Source of the DNA: Zanthoxylum bungeanum | Taxonomy: Eukaryota; Streptophyta; Magnoliopsida; Sapindales; Rutaceae | NCBI GenBank assembly: GCA_019454045.1 | Contig: SKCR01018432.1 | Span: 1 to 64,000, forward strand | Direction: 5' to 3' | DNA: 64,000 bases | In this document: positions 56,683 through 64,000 of the stretch, piece after piece | Position numbering within the stretch: position 1 is the first letter of the stretch | Layout: each line of letters opens with the position of its first letter | Made by a program: the position numbers and the translations under genes | The notes under the pieces: model-generated | The model's database searches: none | What the model saw: the letters and a program-made list of their open reading frames with translations, nothing else | Told to the model about the DNA's origin: nothing

Positions 56683-58442
56683 TGTTAGGGTTGGTGCTAT
56701 GAGCGCCAATTTCTCTTGTTTTCCTTGTAAATACTTGTGTAAAAATTTTATTATGAATAAAATAAACAGTTTCTATAATATAATTTCTTCTTTTTTGATA
56801 TGGTAAAGACGTAAATGACCTTAGAATGATTAGTTATGATACAGTTACAAAAGCGTCGCAACTGCCATTGAGTTATATCATAACAATATCATTCTTAAAT
56901 TGTTCATGGTCAAGGTTTCAAATTGCTTGGTTAGTAAGTAAACCCGCAGAGACTGGTACATGTCGTATATTGGAATATTGGATTCCAATGGTTTCTCAAT
57001 GAACCATGAGTCTCAGGTACTCATATAGATATGTAGGTGTTTATATTAGATAAACACTGAACGACTCACCAAAGATTCGTAATAAATGGTACACCAACGT
57101 CAATAAGAATCTTCTCAGGTTAAGTAGCATAATGATTCTTTGACTTGACATACCACTGTGGATATATTAGGTATCCTTCATACTTTGATGACAGTCACGT
57201 CACTGACCTATTTAGGTCAGACCTCCATCTGTTCGTTGAGTGTGGACTGATCTTCAGGATATTCTGTGTGTATAAAGATATGATCCGTCAGTTCTGTGTA
57301 CATAGCATCGATATTCATTTTAGGATTAGCAATCTGTTAAATCCATGGGCCCGTGGTACACTGTAGAAGTGAATTCTAATTGTTATTAAAAGATTGCTAA
57401 TAGATGTTGATGGGATTATACCTATAGAGATTTGATGTTTATATCTATATCTCTGGGATAATCCGGATACCTGTGACAGATGGATTATACGTATGCGATG
57501 ACCTCGACCTGTATGATTCAGAGAGTTTATCTGTGGTCGTCATAATTTACGAGTGGGTAGATTATGGACACGAAATTGGATTTCGTGATGGATATGCCTG
57601 AATCTAGAGAGTCTCACTAATGAAATATACTCGTTGAGCACTATGACGACTTTTATAAATAATATTGATTATTTAGAAATCGTTTAACGGGTAAACGAAA
57701 CGATACATGATTAAAGGGTTATTCGGCCATTTGATAATTAATGTGTATTTGGATTAAATATTTGATTTTATTAAATACACATTAATTAATTGTCAAATGA
57801 AATATTTGACACATGTCATAAATATATGTATTATGGAATATTTAAAGTAAATATGATTCATGTATTTAGATATTTGTATTAAGTAATTATTTAATTATTA
57901 AATAATTAGAATAATTAAATATATTTATCTTTATCATCATTATGGCTAAATATGGCTTAATCTTATTGGTGTATTTGTTATTTATTTTTTTGGAAAAGGT
58001 AGCAAAATTGAATTTGGCTTATTTAATATTGATTAAAAATTGCCAAATTTTTAACTTCCAAAATTGTCCCATTTTCGGCCAACCCTTCGTATATAAGGGT
58101 TTCATTTTTCATTTGCTTCACTTGAGAGGAAAAACATCCAAAAATATTACAAAACAAAGTTGAGAGAAAAAGTAAAGGAAAAAGAGAAGATTTGAAGGAA
58201 ACTTAAAGGTTGGTAAGTTTTTTCAATTCTTTTTCAACTAGAAAAAAATTTCTAGGGTTCCAAGCTTCTACATGTGATGTTTGGTTGTTTATTTACCTTT
58301 TTAGTTGTTGTAATATTGATGTTGGATGCTTAAATGAAAGATGTTAGTATGTATGTTATCAAAAAAAGCTTATACAATGTTATTAAGCTCTCTTTTAGAC
58401 ATTATATGACTTGGTTGCCATTCTACAGTTGTTAGGCCACTC
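56683..58442 (+). repeat. Family A LTR, second copy (5' part)
   Basis: Starts TGTTAGGGTTGGTGCTATGA and matches 406 onward through conserved blocks such as GGTAAAGACGTAA and CTTAGAATGATTAGTTATGA. The B-type element starting at 58443 cuts it. The rest lies beyond the window. Confidence 0.85.
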
Positions 58443-60511
58443 TGTTAGATAATATGACCCATAGCGTCACTATTTGTACATATCATGGTGTTATTGTACA
58501 AATTAACTATGTGACAAAGGAGATTGCACTCTTATCATTTGTGATTAGATCATTTAGATGTATAAATGATTAGAGGTCCCTATGATTTGTTCCTGGACGG
58601 AGAATGATATGAGACAGTATCAGTCCACGAAGGATTAATCATTAAATATCCCTAGCCGGAGTATTATTGAGACAGGACATCGATAATGCAGAATAGGCTA
58701 GTATTGCACTTGTGCGCGTTGTGAGGGCACAACGGCATAGTTCTCATATATTTAAGTATTGGATACTTATGCAAGTGCGATAGGAGGTTGTGTTTCACCG
58801 ATGGTACGGGAAACAGCTTCGCTCTGGATAGACCCCTCAGAATCCCATTGGTATTATGACTATGTGTCTATGGGATTCCGACATCAGGGTAGGTGTATTT
58901 GGTCTTAACCTGAGACTTGCACCGCTAATGCTTACGACAATCAATATACTTTAGTTGAGGTCGTCTAGGACTCTAACCGGTTCTATGTACGCCAACTGCT
59001 GGGTATATTGAGAATCGTAGAGTATTGGGTGTGATGTCAAGACGGAAGTATCACTTCAGTCATAGTGGAGATGATGTCACGCAGGATACGGTATTAGTGC
59101 TCTTAAGTGTTGCGCAACCATCAGGATATTATGACTAGGTCATGCATATCCGATTATAGAGACTAGTTACCAGACATCCGACATGTGTTTCGGACGGGGC
59201 AGACACTTATCCAGCCCCAGCCCTAGCACGTGACTATCCGATACTGGACCGATATATACATAATACTTGGTATACTACGCTTGATACAGATCTTAAATAT
59301 ACTTAGATGGATATGACCGGAGAATTGGGTAGACTTCGTGCTTTGCTAGAAGCCGATCGTGTCTCGTAAATCGGTAGAACATAGTACTTGGTACGTACGT
59401 GATTCGGATAGTCCGACGACCGATTTGACTGCCAACATATCTGGGGATCTCATGGGTCGCTTCCCAAAGATTCACCGATGACGTATGACTCGCACTTTTA
59501 TTAATCTGGGATTAATGTGATGAGAGAGAAAATTAATCTGGGATTAATTACAGAGATATTTTATCTGGGATAAAATATCAATTTAAAGAGAGAGAATGAT
59601 TAATTTGGAATTAATCGAGGAATTAATATATTTGATATATTAAATGAAATTGGATTTCGACGCGGAATTAAAATTAGATTTTAATTCGGGCGAGCGAATT
59701 AATTTAGAATTAATTCGTTAGCGACGTGAATAGTGATTTCGCTAGGCGTAATCATTTAATTACGACGCGACGGAAAATTCGTTAATTTAGAATTAGCGAA
59801 TCCGAGCCCGAGATTATTTGCGAGCGCATTCGCATTTCGAATTCGAGTGCGGCACGCAAGTCAAATCAAGCGTCAAATCGCTAGTCGCATCTAGCGTCAC
59901 ATCAAGCGTCAAATCATGTCACTTTGAGTGATGTGACAATTGATTAGATTGATTGATTGAGTTGACTTGATGTGACTTGAGTGATGTGATGAGTGATGTG
60001 TGTGGTTGGCAATTAAAGCCAAATGTGTAGGAAATGAATTTGAATTTCATTTCATGTGTATTAGATACACACATTACACACAAAATACGCATCTCACTTT
60101 TCCCTCCTCTCTCTCTTCTTCTCCTTCTTCCTCTCTTCATGCATTTTCTGTTCTGTTTTGGCTAGGCAAAAACAGTGAGCAGTAAAGGGAAGCAAGTGCG
60201 TTTTTGATGCAAAAACAAGAGTGCTAGCACACTCCGAGATCAATGCGAAGGTGATAGGGAAGTCCCCCCATGAGCCGGGAACGTTTTGATGAAACTTGGA
60301 GCTCGTTTTTGATGTTCAAAATGGCGCAAAACAGAAGCCAAAACTGCTGCAGTGGGCGCACATGAGCAGAGGGCAGTGAGCAGAATTTCAGTTCGTTTTT
60401 GTTGCCAAATCGTCTCTCAACCGCTCGATGTAAGTATTCCGCAACTTCGTCGTTGTATTCGCTTGTGTTTCATGCTTAGATTTGATCTTGGGACCTCTAG
60501 AAAATCTAACA
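58443..60511 (+). repeat. 5' LTR of second B element
   Basis: 2,069 bases, TGTTAGATAATATGACCC to TAGAAAATCTAACA. The triloop chain is at about 59508-59810. Confidence 0.93.
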
Positions 60512-60512
60512 A

Positions 60513-60527
60513 TGGCATCAAGAGCTT
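60513..60527 (+). promoter_or_regulatory. Primer-binding site of second B element
   Basis: TGGCATCAAGAGC just after the LTR end, the same position as at 20089. Confidence 0.8.
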
Positions 60528-62387
60528 GGGTTAAAAGCATGAAAATGTTAGGGCTAAAATTTGGGCAAACTTGATTTTGAGCATGATAAATTAAATTGGA
60601 TGGATTTATATGCTTAATTGTGTTTGAATTGAAGATTGATTGGGTCAATTTCAAGAAAATGTGATTGGATCATTTTTTCCCCAAAAGTTTACCTTGGCCG
60701 AAAATTGTGATGATAAAATGTCTTGGGATTTTTGATTTTTGACAATTGGATGTGTTGGAAATCATTCGGGAATATGATTTGATGTCGATTGCGGAATCAA
60801 TTGGATTGAATTCGATTCGGACGTAAAATCCCCAAATTGCCAAGTATGTTATTTAGCATGAAATTGGGTAAAATGAATTTGAGCATGTAATTATGAAATT
60901 GGATGATTAAGTATGCTTGAATATGTTTTAATTGATAATTGATTGGATCAATTTGATGAAATTATGTTTGGAACAAATTTCCCCAAAATGCTTGTGTTGG
61001 CCGAATTGATGAACTGCCCTTATTGTCTTGGTATTTTGTTTTTTGATTCATTGGATGACTTGAAAACAATTGGGGATGTTGATTTAATGTTGATTTGGAT
61101 TCAATTGGATTGGGTTTAAGTTGGACATTAAAATCCCCTTTGGCCGAGACTTAATGTAGCATGTATATGGGTTTGATTTTAATCAAAATATGTTGGACAT
61201 ATGATGATGATAATGAGCATGATTAATTGTATGAATTGATGTTTTAGAAATGTTAATTTGGGTGATTAATCATGATATACACTTTAGGTAATTAAATTGC
61301 GAAATTGGATTTGTGTAATTTAATTAATTGGGCTAATTTTGGAAATTGAGCTTGAATTGTTGTTATTGGGCTTATTGGGCTTTGTTGTACAAAGTTTGTT
61401 TTAGGCAAATTGGATTGGATCCAATTGGGCCCAAAACCACTTCCATAAAGCTCAAATGCAACATAATGGACCTTTGTAATTAATTGGGCTTAATGGGCCA
61501 AAATAATTTAAAGGCTTATGGGGTAAATCCCGGATTGGACTTTGGTTGCGGGTTTGACCCGAGTTGACCAAAAGTCCACGCCTTAAGAAATTAATTAAAA
61601 GCCCATTGGACTTTAATTAAGTTGACGTTGGACGTTAATCGGGCTTTGAGACCCGTAACAATTAAATTTGGAATTTAATTCGTAAAAGGTTTATTAATAA
61701 AGTGTGATATTTAATTTGGAATTAAATAGTGAATTAGAATTAAATACAAATTGAATTGGATTTAATTGTGTAGTTTAATTTAATTCGGGAATTCGTACTT
61801 TAAGTACTTATTCACAAAAACGAGTTTGACTCGAACAAAATCAAATCGTTGTTTGAACATTGGATGATCACATAATTATCAGATTAATTAATTTGATTAG
61901 ATTGATTGATAGCATGCTTTTGAGTGAATACATGATTGTGATGCATGAATAATGTATATCGGATGGATATTAGATGGGTGGGGCAATTTTAGAAATTGTT
62001 GTAATAAATTTGATTTATTAATTGGACCTGCGTGTCCAGCCTTATCACCTCCTATTCTTTGTATTCTCTTCTCACCTATTCCCCTCAATGTAAATGAGGT
62101 TTCTTTAGAAGTGTAGTGTAACGGGTAGAAGAAATATTTGTGCTAGCGGGAGAGAGAAAGTGAGAGATTTGATCTAGGATCAATGTGTAAAATATCCATC
62201 CGCATATCATTATTATTTTATCATATGCGCTTTATTATGTTTAGAATGCATGTTTAAGGGTGTATGATGATGAGACCTTAACAAAGATAATAAATTGGTT
62301 GCCAATTTGCAAACGAAAAACCCTCATCAAATATCATGCGTTTTTCCTTCCATTGAGTGATTCTTGCTCAAGATCCTAGATTGGCAT

Positions 62388-62774
62388 GGGTTGTTGGCCA
62401 AAGTCAAGCCCTTGTCCGTCGAAGATGTGTTTGAATCACGAGGCTTTGTTCCATATTGGTGTCATGTCCAAGTTGTGGTTTGTTGGCCAAAGTCAAGACC
62501 ACTTCTTGTCCATCGACATTGATTACGAAGCTTCCATGGTCAATGGGTCCGCGCTTGACTGGGATCATTAGGTTTGTTGTGCCAAAGCCAAGGCCTAGTT
62601 GATTCAGAGGAAAAAGGTTAGGTAATACATTGGATGTATTGGCATATATAAGATATATGTTTCGGACTTGGATGTCCCCCTACCGGATCTAGGAATTGGA
62701 TTGGATCCAATCGATCTTAGAGATCTACCTAGTTAATTATCATACAATTTGTTGGCCAAAGTCAAGATTGTGTG
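62388..62774 (+). repeat. Four GGCCAAAGTCAA-core hairpins, second copy
   Basis: Cores at 62388, 62475, 62568 and 62743 in the same order and spacing as in 21631-22020. Arms differ but still pair: GTGGT...ACCAC at 62475-62502 where the first element has GTGAT...ATCAC, and TAGG...CCTA at 62568 where the first has TAAG...CTTA. Confidence 0.87.
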
Positions 62775-62933
62775 ATATTTAACGGGATCCTAGCCCACTA
62801 GGAAACACGGTTTCCCGAGTACTCGACAGAGGGTTAGAGGCTCGTCGAAAAATAGTGGGAGGCAAGAATTGAATTTGCAATACTCGTTCAATTACTCGCC
62901 ATACGCGCTCATTTAAATTATTTCGTCGTTAGA

Positions 62934-63203
62934 TTAAATGTTAGTTGGACTAATATTTAAATTGTTGTTTTATTTAACAGTTGGACTGTATTATAGTTGA
63001 TTATATATAATTGGATTATATTAATCAATATATTTGAATTAATTAATTTCAGTTTACAGTTGATTTTATAATTGGATTATAGTAATCAATGTAATTGAGG
63101 TTAATTAATTTAGATTATTTTGATTATATAGTTGGACTATTATAATCATTATAATAAATAGTACCACAAATCGTTGATTAAATAGTTGGACTATTAGAAT
63201 CAA
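62934..63203 (+). repeat. Six tandem TGG triloop hairpins, second copy
   Basis: Hairpins at 62934-62960 (12-bp stem with one G.T pair), 62977-62989, 62996-63029, 63059-63090, 63121-63148 and 63174-63203. All have TGG loops. The first element has five units, so one was gained or lost. Confidence 0.9.
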
Positions 63204-63260
63204 GATAGAAATGAAAGATTAGTGTTTAAGACATAATCCTGGGTGAAAATGTATTTAAAC

Positions 63261-64000
63261 GACTTTAATTTTCAAATCGGGAATAAATTTTCAGGATGGT
63301 CCTGGAAACTAATTAGTTATTTTATTTGATAAAATAAGCCTAAGATCGGAGTTAAGCAAATAAGTGGAACATGATATTTGGAATATTCATGTAATGATAA
63401 CTTTAGTGTTTAATCCATAATACTTGTCATATAGACTCCTTAATTTCTTTATCAGAACTAAGGATTAGATTCTTAAAGTATGATATTGAAATTGAAGGAT
63501 ATTCAAAGATTAGATCTTAGAAGTACTTTTAAAATTGCAATAAATAATTCTTGGAGAATTAAAGACTATTCTCAAGGAGATAAAGTCAAAATTTGCAATT
63601 AGGCAAGTAGTACAAGGCACACCATACTTCAATATTCTGGAAACCCGAGGCTTGGTCAAAGGCAACTGGAATATTGAAAATGACAAAGGCAAAATCATTA
63701 TAGTCTTCTTGGAAGATAAATGACATATCCCAAAATGTCTGCACAATTGTGGCAAACGGAATCGCGAAGCGTGACTGTCGTTTGGACAAAGCAGACATGA
63801 AGGAATTGAAGACGAGCAAGGCTCTGACTTCAAATATGTTGTCAAAATTATGTTCATTACTAGTATTAAAATTGGATTTTAGATACTTAGTATGGTACAT
63901 AAGATATATGTATTGATGTTCAGAATCTGCTATGAGCAGGATTAGAGAACTGTTATAATGTAACTAGTTTGACTAGATACATTATCTCTTTATCAGTGTT
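63261..64000 (+). pseudogene. Gag remnant of second B element
   Basis: Aligns with 22441-23400. The knuckle region near 63737-63785 is degraded (CLHNCGKRN, then a stop where HWMGDC is expected). It continues past the window end. Confidence 0.75.

Larger units (their letters stand above)
60530..63260 (+). other. Leader of second B element, hairpin-rich
   Basis: Aligns with 20105-22440. Triloop stems include a 9-bp stem with TGG near 61664-61685 (AATTAAATT/AATTTAATT), CGAGT-TTG-ACTCG near 61821 and TAATAAAT-TTG-ATTTATTA near 62002. No gene. Confidence 0.8.
58443..64000 (+). mobile_element. Second family B copia element (5' part)
   Basis: 5' LTR 58443-60511, primer site, leader and the beginning of gag. 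The window ends before pol. It is inserted in a family A LTR. The right flank is not available, so no target duplication can be tested. Confidence 0.9.

Overview
This window is nuclear DNA of a flowering plant, most likely a eudicot. One host gene, an intact CLAVATA2 (CLV2) receptor-like protein at 4559-6775 (minus strand), sits in a pile of LTR retrotransposons. No rRNA, tRNA, CRISPR array or bacterial-type operon was seen. AT-rich spacers, TG...CA long terminal repeats, initiator-tRNA-type primer sites and decayed Ty1/copia and Ty3/gypsy genes account for nearly everything else. All family letters (A, B, C, ...) are local names.

Layout. 1-3148: family A copia remains in the order pol end, LTR, gag. 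3149-3960: an LTR-like promoter fragment. 4559-6775: CLV2. 7193-7611: one clear tRNA-derived SINE, perhaps on top of an older one. About 7730-9940: decayed minus-strand copia G. 9941-18086: minus-strand copia F. 18087-40777: copia B, flanked by the target duplication GCCCA. B carries a whole 10.7-kb gypsy (C, 24859-35607) inside its reverse transcriptase and a solo LTR (38377-40365) inside its own 3' LTR. 40855-51101: minus-strand chromodomain gypsy D, broken by a copia/LTR mosaic (41299-43250) and by a minus-strand B solo LTR (44908-46749). 52085-52435: a degenerate minisatellite. 52700-55770: end of gypsy H and its LTR, split by a solo LTR (53525-55557) with a cluster of ACGTGGC/G-box motifs. 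56683-58442: second family A LTR. 58443-64000: 5' LTR, leader and start of gag of another B element, cut by the window end.

The most unusual signal is in family B, and weakly in A. The 3' part of the LTR and the 2.3-2.7 kb leader between primer site and gag are built largely from tandem short perfect inverted repeats. Each has a three-base loop, usually of the form YNG (TGG, TAG, TTG, TCG, CGG, CAG). The stems change between copies in a compensating way, so pairing is kept while sequence is not. There are at least three blocks: an LTR block, a block of four hairpins around a GGCCAAAGTCAA core, and a block of five or six hairpins with TGG/TAG loops just before gag. I do not recognise this architecture from any described plant retroelement. 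It could be a structured RNA, a DNA-level palindrome process, or both.

Insertion order can be read from target duplications: D is older than the solo LTR inside it, and B is older than C and the solo LTR inside it. B's genes are far more decayed than its near-identical LTRs allow, which suggests that it moved in trans. C has an intact gag but no pol and also looks non-autonomous.
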